A program made the translations under genes and the position numbers. Shown here piece after piece: positions 34,001-35,003 of a DNA stretch of 39,661 nucleotides. The notes under the pieces were generated by a model, which was given only the letters and a program-made list of their open reading frames with translations, searched no databases and had not been told where the DNA came from. Origin of the DNA: Ophiothrix spiculata (lineage: Eukaryota > Echinodermata > Ophiuroidea > Amphilepidida > Ophiotrichidae); assembly GCA_000969725.1 (NCBI GenBank), contig JXSR01S033335.1. One strand, given 5' to 3'. Each line of letters opens with the position of its first letter. Within the stretch, counting starts at the first letter, position 1.

Positions 34001-34096
34001 GGAAGAGCTGTGGCGGGAAAAGAGGAAACTGCAGCGGATCAAAGCGAGGATGTCAATTTGACAAAAGTTAGCGAGAAATGCAGTGGATCAAAGTGA
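482..34096 (+). CDS. SECISBP2L: SECIS-binding protein 2 family gene, 13 coding exons, 5' end outside window
   Basis: This is the whole traced coding region: join of 482-1061, 7585-7765, 10001-10956, 12612-12779, 14011-14127, 18712-18906, 19525-19685, 21468-21553, 24751-24952, 26766-26871, 27900-28014, 30861-31015 and 33275-34096. Proteins of this family bind the SECIS hairpin in selenoprotein mRNA 3' UTRs and work with the selenocysteine elongation factor and the ribosome to recode UGA. Identification rests on the SECIS-interaction domain in exon 7 (NPLDTSAPLKRGKERE, VILKE) and the L7Ae RNA-binding domain in exons 10-13 (KALGRAVNKLVPVSVVG), both typical of SBP2/SBP2L. All twelve junctions keep the frame, giving about 1280 residues, longer than human SECISBP2L (about 1100). 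The first base of exon 1 finishes a codon begun upstream, so the start is missing. Introns are 618-6523 bp and loaded with repeats. SECISBP2 and SECISBP2L cannot be separated from this sequence; invertebrates usually have one SBP2L-like gene. Confidence 0.93.
1250..2290. repeat. Dispersed 'gagaacca.ctttggttc' short repeats and other unassigned intron
   Basis: gcgagaaccagctttggttcccgc (about 1318-1341) and caagaaccaactttggttctcgtc (about 2099-2122) are two palindromic-looking copies of one motif, either side of the family B MITE. Region 2140-2290 shares catatgtcagtggctcttgaaat with the element at 25034-25233. The rest of this stretch is AT-rich intron with no genes. Confidence 0.45.
1440..1815. 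mobile_element. MITE of the GGCCAAAAAA...TTTGCCCTCC family (family B)
   Basis: Inverted ends aggccaaaaaaaaaat..tgtttgtttgccctcc and ggagggcaaacaaaca..ggcct, with a 376-bp total length. It is the same family, in opposite orientation, as the element at 28031-28399, sharing the interior cattccatggattttatcat and ttaatcaaa..ttgtgggtcat. It has no ORF. Confidence 0.85.
2788..3304 (+). repeat. Tandem 163-bp duplication, second copy interrupted
   Basis: Copy 1 is about 2788-2950 and copy 2 starts at about 2951 with the same order of blocks (cgtttcaaaatga, tttaaaatattcat, aattctatgtat, tctgatgaatggtttgta, gccccattccatgtcag). Copy 2 is split by a 195-bp insert at 3060-3254. Copy 1 supplies the empty-site sequence (ggtttgtattgcatac). 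Confidence 0.85.
3060..3254. mobile_element. Small inverted-repeat element with TGTA target duplication
   Basis: Ends caggcatgag / ctcatgcctg form the inverted repeat. TGTA occurs directly on both sides (3056-3059 and 3255-3258), while the uninterrupted copy (2788-2950) has it once. The interior repeats aaaaagctgaaaaatctga and aactctgaaatcag several times. Confidence 0.8.
3927..3982. repeat. 56-bp perfect palindrome, no spacer
   Basis: Each 28-base half is the exact reverse complement of the other; the centre is gagatatatctc at 3949-3960. It lies in intron 1 in otherwise unremarkable AT-rich sequence. Confidence 0.95.
4269..4401. repeat. Small inverted-repeat element, CAGGGAT tips
   Basis: cagggatacaa at 4269 and ttgcatccctg at 4391 are inverted. 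The interior has repeated tctgcaattttgcag units. A short non-coding element in intron 1. Confidence 0.6.
4555..4912 (+). repeat. Irregular array of 'gataccctatctgagacc' units
   Basis: Diverged copies at about 4557, 4599, 4637, 4826, 4858 and 4905 of a motif near gataccctatctgagacc, with unequal spacers. Degenerate repeat of a simple unit; no coding. Confidence 0.65.
5431..6283. mobile_element. Large foldback element (family A, long form)
   Basis: The two ~285-bp halves (5431-5715 and about 5998-6283) are inverted copies of each other and of the 113-427 element. They share the same tips (ataaagactccc / ggagtcttcat), ggtttgtacagtgcaaa blocks and ctttcatttgaca blocks. The spacer holds a further palindrome around 5800-5930 (taatgagaaacgac / gtttctcatcatta). 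It is non-coding and would fold into a long hairpin in the pre-mRNA of intron 1. Confidence 0.85.
6431..6672. mobile_element. Inverted-repeat element, 'tcacgagcgagaatatagtcatgac' ends
   Basis: Left atttagtcatgactatattc...cgctcgtgagcggctc and right ...ggctcacgagcgagaat...agtcatgactaaat form imperfect inverted arms, with outer tttcaca/gtgtt-like continuations. About 240 bp, GC-richer than the flanks. Confidence 0.75.
6884..7242. mobile_element. MITE with 'ggcc...ttgtcctccac' ends (family B-like)
   Basis: Ends aggccccccaaaaagttgtt..gtcctccac and gtggaggacaaccaaacaat..ggccct are inverted repeats of about 35 bp. They resemble the family B ends with gtcctcc in place of gccctcc. The interior has no ORF. 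Confidence 0.8.
7585..7765 (+). CDS. SECISBP2L: SBP2-family exon 2 of window: Ser/Arg/Thr-rich segment
   Basis: Residues 194-253 plus the first base of codon 254. The acceptor is gattttgctttcag|CAT and the donor GACAG|gtaagc. The translation is hydrophilic and rich in Ser, Arg and Thr (HRSTSSNIPTRDHSGSRY; SRSSSRDSNKTKTKT), then becomes more ordered as TIVYVEVSSQT before joining exon 3 at an Asp (DFPDD). No open frame longer than 60 codons appears here, so the exon was found from its splice sites and phase. Function unknown; it lies within the presumed disordered N-terminal half. Confidence 0.85.
7787..7930. repeat. Dispersed repeat shared with 19862-20400
   Basis: cgatcgctataccaaatctg then gtgaaaaacac (7843 onward) and taccttgtcaatgtaagtaa (about 7903 onward) are reverse complements of blocks at about 20170-20200 and 19865-19890. 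A rearranged copy of one element just downstream of exon 2. Confidence 0.75.
7931..8140. repeat. GAGCTC-rich repeat with ccctcaaatg blocks
   Basis: Contains gggggagttctatttgaaat at the left and actcccctcaaatggaattc at the right as loose inverted ends, with several gagct(c/a) blocks between. Similar gagctc-rich sequence occurs at 35770-35890. Weak call. Confidence 0.4.
8646..8947. mobile_element. Foldback element, ~135-bp arms
   Basis: ttaattccaattgaaaactc then acttgtttcccatacggttt at the left is inverted at the right (aaccgtatgggtaaacaagt, gagttttcaattggaattaa). The arms continue with ccatactgctgccttc and a ggatggcgttttgtgatgtc-type block. Non-coding, in intron 2. Confidence 0.85.
9120..9157. 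repeat. 38-bp perfect palindrome, no spacer
   Basis: A perfect palindrome with centre cgggatcccg (9134-9143); each arm is 19 bases. Not part of an obvious larger element. Confidence 0.95.
10001..10956 (+). CDS. SECISBP2L: SBP2-family exon 3 of window: large N-terminal exon with basic NLS-like stretch
   Basis: Residues 254-572, the largest exon. The acceptor is tccatcttttttag|AT and the donor CGAATG|gtaaga. Visible segments in order are a basic patch (LRKHKSKPRKRS), an acidic/Ser run ending in DSGYYSPKH, a Met/Pro/His-rich stretch, two short similar motifs (PMSYARILSQ and PISYSAVLQQ), and between them a lysine run SKKKKKKQRKQ that looks like a nuclear localisation signal. A DSGYxSPK motif is, to my knowledge, also present in vertebrate SBP2-family N-terminal regions. 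SBP2 is known to shuttle between nucleus and cytoplasm, which the Lys run would suit (inference). An antisense open frame in the same interval is a composition artefact. Confidence 0.92.
11085..11160. repeat. Short 'ctcccgttttctgcgggag' hairpin repeat
   Basis: attctcccg...tgcgggagagtg, then caatctcccggcctcccg: GC-rich inverted and direct cccg/gggag blocks in intron 3. Probably a decayed short repeat. Confidence 0.45.
11243..11733. mobile_element. Non-autonomous Tc1/mariner-type element
   Basis: TA at both ends (11243 and 11732) flanks inverted repeats cactcccggtcaaaagtgtt / aacacttttgaccgggagtg. Tips with cggtCAAAAGT next to TA are characteristic of Tc1-like transposons. At 491 bp it has no transposase ORF, so it is a MITE-type derivative. 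Lies in intron 3. Confidence 0.88.
12166..12546. mobile_element. MITE with TTAACCCTTTGAACCC ends
   Basis: ttaaccctttgaaccc at 12166 and gggttcaaagggttaa at 12531 are a perfect 16-base inverted repeat. The right end (rc: ttaaccctttgaaccctggc) matches a partial copy at 37124 onward. It sits about 65 bases before exon 4. Confidence 0.85.
12612..12779 (+). CDS. SECISBP2L: SBP2-family exon 4 of window, ends at a GC splice donor
   Basis: Residues 573-628 (56 codons, phase 0 at both ends). The acceptor is aatacaagcag|GTAACC. The sequence starts VTRESSSEEDPAGGPG, an acidic/Ser segment, continues with FIQPEDLLNPEAAA, and ends in a very basic helix-like run (GKNARKRRKKAIMAAQAAAK). The donor is AAG|gcaagt. 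This is a non-canonical GC donor, but the context is the usual strong AG|GCAAGT of GC-AG introns, and it is the only nearby site that keeps the frame into exon 5; using the GT four bases later gives a stop within three codons. The basic run could serve nuclear localisation or RNA contact (inference). Confidence 0.85.
13050..13631 (+). mobile_element. 5'-truncated CR1/L2-type LINE with (ATT)n tail
   Basis: Encloses the LINE ORF remnant and its 3' UTR. The tail (gcgcctcggaatagggttg ... ggcgcattataaatgctt) followed by a TTATTATTATT microsatellite at 13609-13629 is the usual 3' end of CR1/L2-type elements. Same strand as the host gene, in intron 4. The left boundary is approximate. Confidence 0.8.
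13062..13481 (+). pseudogene. 3' end of a CR1/L2-type non-LTR retrotransposon reverse-transcriptase ORF
   Basis: An open stretch of about 140 codons ending in TAA at 13479-13481. It begins with a doubled RQLDK/RQLVQ, then VQYAAARMLTRTRKFDHI, TPILQSLHWLPIRSRIKYKL and LLLTWKALH, and ends KLWNSLQ...DTFKKTLKTHLFKLA. This AAR..TRT.K.DHITP.L..LHWLPI..RI.YK.LLL..KALH pattern is the well-known C-terminal region of CR1/L2/Rex-type LINE polymerases. The element lacks its 5' part (5' truncation is usual for LINEs) and lies inside intron 4. The short 15-base doubling at its left edge (cgtcaacttg repeated) is probably a local change. Confidence 0.85.
14011..14127 (+). CDS. SECISBP2L: SBP2-family exon 5 of window, conserved DLGDMLAALE segment
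   Basis: Residues 629-667 (39 codons). The acceptor is tttatttactacag|GAG and the donor CTGGAG|gtaaga. The translation is EYSEITEEQRLLQENF, then KKPNKRTKMPIEFDLGDML, then AALE. The acidic-hydrophobic D/E-LG-ML-AALE block, continued by KQQQ in exon 6, is a conserved segment in SBP2 proteins just upstream of the SECIS-interaction domain (family knowledge). The last 49 bases of the exon and the donor are repeated exactly as a 50-bp tandem copy at 14131-14180, so two good donors (14128 and 14178) lie next to each other. Use of the second would read V-R-C-L-L-N-L-I and then TAG, ending the protein early. Confidence 0.9.
14079..14182 (+). repeat. Exact 50-bp tandem duplication over the exon 5 splice donor
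   Basis: Bases 14081-14130 recur without a single difference at 14131-14180 (period 50, identity extending from 14079 to 14182). The unit contains the last 47 bases of exon 5 plus gta of the intron. It is either recent or an assembly artefact. The result is two competing donors 50 bases apart. Confidence 0.95.
14183..14511. mobile_element. TA-flanked MITE (Tc1/mariner-like target)
   Basis: A 329-bp element with 14-base perfect terminal inverted repeats, tacgctggttccct at 14183-14196 and agggaaccagcgta at 14498-14511. The outer TA at each end fits a TA target duplication. It has no coding capacity. A related partial copy lies at about 28774-28990 (ctggttccct then ctttgctatcgg, and the following 60 bases). 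It inserted directly after the second exon-5 copy, splitting it from a third copy downstream. Confidence 0.85.
14516..14599 (+). repeat. Third, broken copy of the exon 5 tail
   Basis: ggtaagatgcctattg (14516-14531) and ggagacatgctggcagc onward (14572-14599) match the left and right parts of the 50-bp exon-5 unit; ten central bases are lost and replaced by 38 bases (14532-14569). Of those, 36 (14532-14567) match 14968-15003 exactly. The copy carries TTTGTAG where exon 5 has CACTGGAG, so it is not a usable exon. Confidence 0.85.
14968..15003 (+). repeat. 36-bp exact repeat of the insert in the third exon-5 copy
   Basis: Identical to 14532-14567, lying 436 bases downstream in the same orientation. 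This looks like the source, or a second product, of a templated insertion. Confidence 0.9.
15031..15096. repeat. 66-bp near-perfect palindrome
   Basis: 26-base perfect arms (15031-15056 and 15071-15096) around an AT-rich 14-base centre that is itself almost self-complementary. Followed by a (TA)n run. Confidence 0.92.
16190..16735. mobile_element. Inverted-repeat element carrying a nested insertion
   Basis: gtgcattcagagtccagtga then tttcatcaccacaacatcgc at the left is inverted at the right (agcgatgttgcaatgatgaa, attgctggacactgaatgca). The middle (16234-16624) is a second element inserted with an 8-bp target duplication. Similar ends occur at about 8385-8600 and 30600-30665 (tatcaagcgatgtt). 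Confidence 0.75.
16234..16624. mobile_element. G-rich-ended MITE with 8-bp target duplication
   Basis: cgctgaat stands directly on both sides (16226-16233 and 16625-16632). The element begins cctggggggagggggcac and ends gtgcccccccccctg (inverted). Inside is a degenerate series of (g)ggtct.g.gaacta units. Same family as 38151-38514, sharing tttggttttggtaggggtgt. Confidence 0.85.
17152..17732. mobile_element. Near-complete 580-bp palindromic element
   Basis: Arms of about 285 bp meet at ctgtcattccacaaaatgacag (17430-17451). Matching inverted blocks run outward: tttttggcat/atgccaaaaa, aaaagtcaaaaat, agaaa.cccttcct, gacatttgttt, ccagaaatttttggggcaaa, ttgaccaaaaatgtcaa, accctgaacat and ataaaagtatacattttt. 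No coding. In intron 5. Confidence 0.9.
18028..18441. mobile_element. Hairpin-containing repeat, copy 1 (second copy 39171-39565)
   Basis: acaaatattaattgcttatg ... agattgattgt and its inverted match to about 18165 form a hairpin; a second inverted pair aactcatttatagatttta / tagaatctatggatgagtt spans 18182-18441. The same order of blocks is seen at 39171-39565 in the same orientation. Confidence 0.85.
18467..18589. repeat. Palindromic repeat upstream of exon 6
   Basis: cttgttgaacaaa ... gagtttcat ... cagacaac is inverted as gttgtctg ... atgaaactc ... tttgttccacaag; about 60-bp arms, centre near 18528. Directly abuts the 18028-18441 element and may be part of it. Confidence 0.8.
18712..18906 (+). 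CDS. SECISBP2L: SBP2-family exon 6 of window
   Basis: Residues 668-732 (65 codons, phase 0 at both ends). The acceptor is ttaattatgtattacag|AAACAG and the donor CATTTG|gtaaga. It begins KQQQELNAKRQPPPSMN, directly extending the DMLAALE block of exon 5. It then runs through a Pro-rich linker (SPSKVPYPQPVPVPAAAV) and a Met/Gln-rich piece to reach the SECIS-interaction domain in exon 7. A repeat of the gagaataaaagat family starts only 26 bases after the donor. Confidence 0.88.
18907..19524 (+). other. Intron 6 of window
   Basis: Short intron containing the MITE at 18933-19060. At 19337-19450 a G-rich patch (ggattctcaggggggcatgg) and its approximate reverse complement (ccatgcaccccctctccgag) form another inverted repeat of about 110 bp. 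Confidence 0.75.
18933..19060. mobile_element. MITE with TGAGAATAAAAGAT ends, copy 1
   Basis: tgagaataaaagat and atcttttattctca are inverted tips. The interior gggcg..ccaccggggttg..cccat and gatgacaggcaa..acaat match the element at 27387-27540. It starts 26 bases after the exon 6 donor. Confidence 0.82.
19525..19685 (+). CDS. SECISBP2L: SBP2-family exon 7: SECIS-interaction domain
   Basis: Residues 733-785 plus two bases of codon 786. The acceptor is ttcttcttctgtag|TCT and the donor ACAGA|gtaagt. The peptide starts SANPLDTSAPLKRGKERE, continues with APAKKKPSALKRVILKERE, and ends in a charged helix (EKKRLRTLEESCLSDTE). NPLD..APL.KRGKERE followed by KKP..LK..ILKERE is the hallmark of the SBP2 SECIS-interaction domain. 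In mammals this domain cooperates with the downstream L7Ae domain to bind SECIS RNA tightly, and the ILKE-type block (here VILKE, residues 763-767) is needed. All the expected blocks are present, so the domain looks intact. Confidence 0.96.
19862..20400. mobile_element. Inverted-repeat element with ccccgaaaaggggg blocks
   Basis: catatgtgatgactcacccc then gaaaagggggactttgc (19890-19927) is inverted at 20113-20150 (gcaaagtcccccctttcggg, gtgagccatcacatatg). Outer pieces are shared with 7787-7930. An antisense open stretch at 20057-20266 comes from this repeat. Confidence 0.8.
20625..20965. repeat. GC-richer dispersed repeat with inverted ends
   Basis: ttccacccgaggcgcagcca ... cgatcagcca is a palindromic block (gatcgagattt / aagtctcgatc), and ctacacctc (20749) with gaggtgtag (20960) form outer ends. 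The middle is rich in cgcg (ccccgcgtgtatg, gtaacgcgtaaatg), unlike the AT-rich flanks. A similar cgcg-rich block is at 27680-27760. Confidence 0.6.
21040..21200 (+). mobile_element. SINE-like repeat (tentative)
   Basis: gagttcaattcctgg resembles a tRNA-type B box, and the following ...aggtactctggtcttcctcctgca..ttgaaactgaataaag is like the body and tail of animal SINEs that have a ggtactccggtttcctcc core. No clear A box, so the call is tentative. Confidence 0.45.
21468..21553 (+). CDS. SECISBP2L: SBP2-family exon 8, acidic linker
   Basis: A short exon covering residues 786-814 plus one base. The acceptor is ttattttattgtaaag|AGAGC. Two other AGs nearby (21469 and 21480) give early stops, so this one is chosen by frame. 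The donor is AGATG|gtgagt. The peptide is E-EQNQSDDDDEQAFDNVV then GGDPGLGLSQD, an acidic linker following the SECIS-interaction domain. A 790-bp inverted-repeat element begins only 9 bases into the following intron, very close to the donor. Confidence 0.87.
21563..22349. mobile_element. Long family B element starting 9 bases after the exon 8 donor
   Basis: Ends taggccaaaaaattaaa ... tgtgttgccctcc and ggagggcaacacaagt ... tttagcctta are inverted and fit the family B pattern; TTA flanks both sides. At 787 bp it is longer than the others, but it has no long ORF. Confidence 0.8.
23526..24243. mobile_element. TA-flanked element with taccgtaaactggggttac ends
   Basis: taccgtaaactggggttact and agtaaccccggtttacggta are inverted repeats (about 27 bp, continuing ttgaccc/gggttaa), with TA at the outer edge. 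Internal copies of gggtcaaagtaacccca (23843) and caaagttacccca (24201) repeat the end sequence. 718 bp, no transposase ORF; Tc1/mariner-like target. Confidence 0.85.
24376..24412. repeat. Short perfect inverted repeat with 3-base loop
   Basis: 17-base perfect arms (24376-24392, 24396-24412) separated by aaa. Confidence 0.92.
24480..24600 (+). mobile_element. Possible tRNA-derived SINE fragment
   Basis: gggggttcgaatccc at about 24564-24578 is an excellent B-box/T-arm match, but only three T-stem pairs form, no A box or acceptor stem is convincing, and the sequence upstream is not tRNA-like. More likely a tRNA-derived repeat than a tRNA gene. Confidence 0.4.
24599..24666. repeat. Imperfect hairpin, atgacatattcgga arms
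   Basis: atgacatattcggacttc and gaaatccgaacgaatatgtcat are inverted around ttttttaaaaa. A further gatatgtcatattcgc follows as a direct repeat. Confidence 0.8.
24751..24952 (+). CDS. SECISBP2L: SBP2-family exon 9, Ser/Pro/Met-rich linker
   Basis: Residues 815-881 plus two bases. The acceptor is gtatttcttttcccag|CA and the donor TTTAGAGA|gtaagt. The peptide starts ATSERGSIGAFTTSQSD and then has repeated SPLS/SPMS units (LSPLSQMSPMSMSPLSPGSP) before ending KIHSRRFRE. The final HSRRFREYCNQ, completed in exon 10, is where the conserved RNA-binding domain starts in vertebrate SBP2 proteins. The Ser-Pro units are candidate proline-directed phosphorylation sites (inference). Confidence 0.9.
25034..25233. 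mobile_element. MITE with CGTCATGTGAGTGCAAGAAAG ends, copy 1
   Basis: cgtcatgtgagtgcaagaaa then gtcatatctgcaat is inverted at 25197-25233. AAAT flanks both sides (25030-25033, 25234-25237), a possible target duplication. The same family is at 28998-29261. Confidence 0.88.
26184..26479. repeat. 'cagggaaa' repeat with inverted ccagggttcccagca ends
   Basis: ccagggttcccagca and tgctgggaatgctgg are imperfect inverted ends. The interior is made of tcagggaaa(a) units on one strand. In intron 9. Confidence 0.65.
26766..26871 (+). CDS. SECISBP2L: SBP2-family exon 10: start of L7Ae RNA-binding domain
   Basis: Residues 882-917. The acceptor is aacttttgtttcag|GTATTGC and the donor CACAAG|gtactg. It reads EYCNQVLDKDIDACCTTLL and then QALVRFQDRQYHKDPHK. 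In vertebrate SBP2/SBP2L the matching segment opens the RNA-binding domain with the same pattern (REYCNQ.L...VDA....LL..LVRFQDR.Y.KDP.K). Longer open stretches overlapping it read through intron sequence and should not be used as protein models. Confidence 0.95.
26872..27899 (+). other. Intron 10 of window
   Basis: It contains the MITE at 27387-27540 and, at about 27670-27790, a cgcg-rich patch (gcgcgtcagatgtgtgcg, cgctaacgcgctgtc) resembling 20860-20925. Otherwise AT-rich. Confidence 0.75.
27387..27540. mobile_element. MITE with GAGAATAAAAGAT ends, copy 2
   Basis: agagaataaaagat ... ttattgtcttgcctgtcata and its inverted right end (gatgacaggcaagacaataa ... atcttttattctc) are long arms. The centre is gggtgcccccaacgggggtt. 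Matches 18933-19060. Confidence 0.85.
27900..28014 (+). CDS. SECISBP2L: SBP2-family exon 11: L7Ae domain core
   Basis: Residues 918-955 plus one base. The acceptor is gattcttgttttag|GCC and the donor TCAAAAG|gttagt. It reads AKAKRRIVMGLREVTKHLKL and then KKIKCIIVSPNLERIQSK. The RRxVxGLREVxKHLKLxKxKCxIxSPNxExIQSKGG pattern is the signature of the kink-turn-binding L7Ae fold in SBP2 proteins: a basic helix that contacts the GA-rich SECIS core, then a beta strand. It is too short to stand out as an open frame and was located by splice sites and homology. Confidence 0.95.
28031..28399. mobile_element. Family B MITE, inverted relative to 1440-1815
   Basis: Starts aggccccccaaaatgtttgt..gccctccgcgacc and ends gggcaaacaaacaat..tttggcct. 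The interior is the reverse complement of 1440-1815 (tgacccacaa, gataaaatccatggaatgac). It starts 16 bases after the exon 11 donor. Confidence 0.88.
28405..28752. mobile_element. Diverged family B-like element, adjacent copy
   Basis: gggccaaaaaaataaattat then ttgtttgtcctcg at the left, and acaagcaaacatctttttat then ttttgtccttga at the right, form inverted ends weaker than in the other copies. It lies 6 bases after the previous element. Confidence 0.65.
28774..28990. mobile_element. Partial copy of the 14183-14511 MITE
   Basis: tagactggttccct, ctttgctatcgg, and the later gcaggta..acta..aattagtca blocks match 14183-14270 in order and spacing. No right-hand inverted repeat is visible. Confidence 0.75.
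28998..29261. mobile_element. MITE with CATGTGAGTGCAAGAAAGTC ends, copy 2
   Basis: atcatgtgagtgcaagaaag then tcgtatctgcaatggctgcc is inverted at 29223-29261. The internal tatgtcagttgttcttgaaa matches 25139-25160. An inner hairpin (ggttcttcaggtgac / aaaaaacattttaagaacc) lies at 29124-29168. Confidence 0.88.
29494..29730. mobile_element. MITE with AAGCTGAATT ends, copy 1
   Basis: aagctgaatttacattcaac at the left and tattcagctt at the right are inverted. The shared interior (tcaaaacgcaac, ttgcgttttcatgtt, gagtgtgaatt, gcggtgaaaa) also occurs at 36696-36941. Confidence 0.8.
30861..31015 (+). CDS. SECISBP2L: SBP2-family exon 12: L7Ae domain second half
   Basis: Residues 956-1007. The acceptor is catttatcctgtgcag|GTGG and the donor GCCGAG|gtaaga. 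The peptide starts GGLDEALNNIMSLSHEQNV, continues with PVIFALGRKALGRAVNKLVP, and ends VSVVGLFNYDGAE. It matches SBP2/SBP2L at nearly every conserved position, including IFAL.RKALGR..NK..PVSVVG..YDGA. The Gly before LDEAL and the RKALGR helix are known RNA-contact parts of L7Ae-type proteins. The domain appears complete and functional. Confidence 0.97.
31200..31231. repeat. 32-bp perfect palindrome, no spacer
   Basis: Perfect 16-base arms centred on tctccggaga (31211-31220). Intron 12. Confidence 0.95.
31374..31659. mobile_element. MITE with 10-bp target duplication and GCCCGTAGCCAGG ends
   Basis: tgaccccaag stands directly on both sides (31364-31373 and 31660-31669). The ends aggcccgtagccagg and cctggctacgggct are inverted. 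The interior has ttttcaagggggtgcgg / cgcacccccc. A ten-base duplication is in the range of Mutator-type transposases (inference). Widespread marine-invertebrate repeat type. Confidence 0.9.
32236..33201. mobile_element. Giant ~965-bp foldback element in the last intron
   Basis: taggtattcaacaactcatc ... gttgttgatttgtgatgaat at the left is inverted at the right (attcatcacaaatcaacaac ... gatgagttgttga). Further matching inverted blocks occur inward (ttcaaataagc, gctagtt.ttaa.tgtttgtt, agatgagtatttgt/atactcatcttcat, ggaagatt.tc / gacaatcttcc, cacta/cagagttgttcat). The middle contains two smaller hairpins (about 32530-32670 and 32688-32840) built of acagagttg/caactctgt and ccacccgagcgtgataaaaa units. 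It ends 73 bases before exon 13. Confidence 0.92.
33275..34096 (+). CDS. SECISBP2L: SBP2-family terminal exon: end of RNA-binding region and acidic tail
   Basis: Residues 1008-1280 and the stop codon TGA. The acceptor is ttcttttgttttcatag|GAT. The first part (DMYKNLLDLSQKARGDYKDM) closes the L7Ae region. A basic stretch follows (PRIPNKHRHHLGHYRN), then a Ser/Thr/Glu-rich linker and a strongly acidic block around residues 1155-1195 (NNDEDEDFEDDENG...), then a last ordered-looking piece, QRVAHWVAETQNCLDNLSL. Long acidic C-termini are seen in SBP2L-type proteins. The end of the exon is altered: a 49-bp unit (34032-34080) is repeated at 34081-34129, and because 49 is not a multiple of three the second copy is read in a shifted frame and stops after GSK. 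The older stop was probably TAA at 34134-34136. Confidence 0.95.
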   Translation, partial: DMYKNLLDLSQKARGDYKDMVFKYQQEMEAAAVPRIPNKHRHHLGHYRNLSGCSAISFKSVISEPISEDFPDPEPPVDSKGNEIVRTDVTDRNPYSSNPYDSDKQSGYKDVIERGGSEAAQTEESGTIENCASNASKASSETIEAKEITEVNNDEDEDFEDDENGAELDAIEAALNDEEGDEDLNDISILKDASLPVDEQRVAHWVAETQNCLDNLSLNDAEDADKQTGDSDGQQEGGKSNAGRAVAGKEETAADQSEDVNLTKVSEKCSGSK

Positions 34097-34129
34097 AGAT
34101 GTAAATTTTACAAAAGTTAGCGAGAAATG
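34032..34129 (+). repeat. 49-bp tandem duplication across the stop codon
   Basis: Copy 1 is 34032-34080 and copy 2 is 34081-34129, with five differences in 49 (about 90% identity). Copy 1 is coding. Copy 2 starts in the shifted frame, adds GSK and the stop TGA, and then becomes 3' UTR. Confidence 0.95.
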
Positions 34130-34367
34130 CAGCTAATGTAATAGTATTTGAAATTTGCTATTCAGATATTGATAGAAAATGTCTCTGAATAAGAAATAAA
34201 ATTCAGAAATTATGTTTGCAGGTTTTGATACTTCACACACTTTATCAAATGAAGTTTGTGTGGGTCTTATGAGCGAGGTGTAGCTGTAAATTATAAATAA
34301 TTTGAAATGCTTTAAAAAAAACCTAGAAATGGTTTGTTGTTCATAGTTGGATGGGCCTTTCCTTAGG
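34097..34367 (+). other. Proximal 3' UTR of the SBP2-family gene
   Basis: Sequence from the stop codon to the start of a hairpin element. It holds the second copy of the 49-bp repeat (to 34129), the probable former stop codon TAA at 34134-34136, and an AATAAA at 34195-34200 that could end a short transcript. I see no further open frame. Longer 3' ends through later AATAAA sites (34451, 35305) are possible. Confidence 0.6.
34195..34200 (+). promoter_or_regulatory. Candidate polyadenylation signal AATAAA
   Basis: A canonical AATAAA 99 bases after the stop codon of the SBP2-family gene, in AT-rich sequence, with a G/T-richer stretch about 25-60 bases further on (tttgcaggttttgatac; gtttgtgtgggtc). 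It is the nearest plausible signal. Other AATAAA sites at 34451 (inside a hairpin repeat) and 35305 could give longer 3' UTRs. Confidence 0.5.
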
Positions 34368-34712
34368 CCTCGTATCCATCAGCTGTTCCTATATGGCGTG
34401 TGCCCTTATTTCATTTTTAATTGTTTGTAATTGTGCGGCGCTACACAGACAATAAACTTCGTTCTGCTTAGTGATCATATCAGTTGCCTTGTGTAGGCCT
34501 ACAGCAGATTTTTCTTGTGACCTGGCAGCACAGAATGCACATGTCCATTCTCCATGCTGCCAGATCACCAGAAAAATCTGCTGTACACAAGGCCACTAAT
34601 ATGATCACTAAGCAGAACAAAGTTTATTGCCTTTGTAGCGCCGCACAATTTACAAACAATTGAAAATGAAACAAGAGCACAGTCCATATAGGAACAGCCA
34701 ATTGATACGAGG
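34368..34712. mobile_element. 345-bp hairpin element in the 3' UTR/flank
   Basis: cctcgtatccatcagctgtt then cctatatgg at the left is inverted at the right (ccatataggaacagccaatt then gatacgagg). Inner arms include tttgtaattgtgcggcgct, aataaactt.gttctgctta then gtgatcatat, and acagcagatttttct, each with an inverted partner. About 155-bp arms around catgtccattctccatgct. Confidence 0.92.
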
Positions 34713-34912
34713 TGTTATTTGGTTTGTACCTCAAACCTATTAATCATGTTTTGCTAGGGTAACGTTTTGAAAGAGTGATACTCACATTAGCTTATTAGTC
34801 AAAATTGTTATAATTATGAAGTTATCTTACTATTTTTTTGAAATGGGCAAATCCTTGTATATATATATTTAAATGTTTAATGATATTCATGTATCCTTAA
34901 AATTTTCTAAAT

Positions 34913-35003
34913 TCAGCTTTAGTCAGAGGCCCGTACACCCATCTTTTGGACAAGCAGGTTGCCCCCTTGATGGGCTGATTTGATGGATTCAACAGTCTTA
35001 TAA
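34913..35003 (+). repeat. 90-bp direct repeat, copy 1
   Basis: ttcagctttagtcagaggcc then cgtaca.cc.tcttttg.acaagcag and gatttgatggattcaacagt match 36932-37022 with only a few differences. Not protein coding. Confidence 0.9.
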
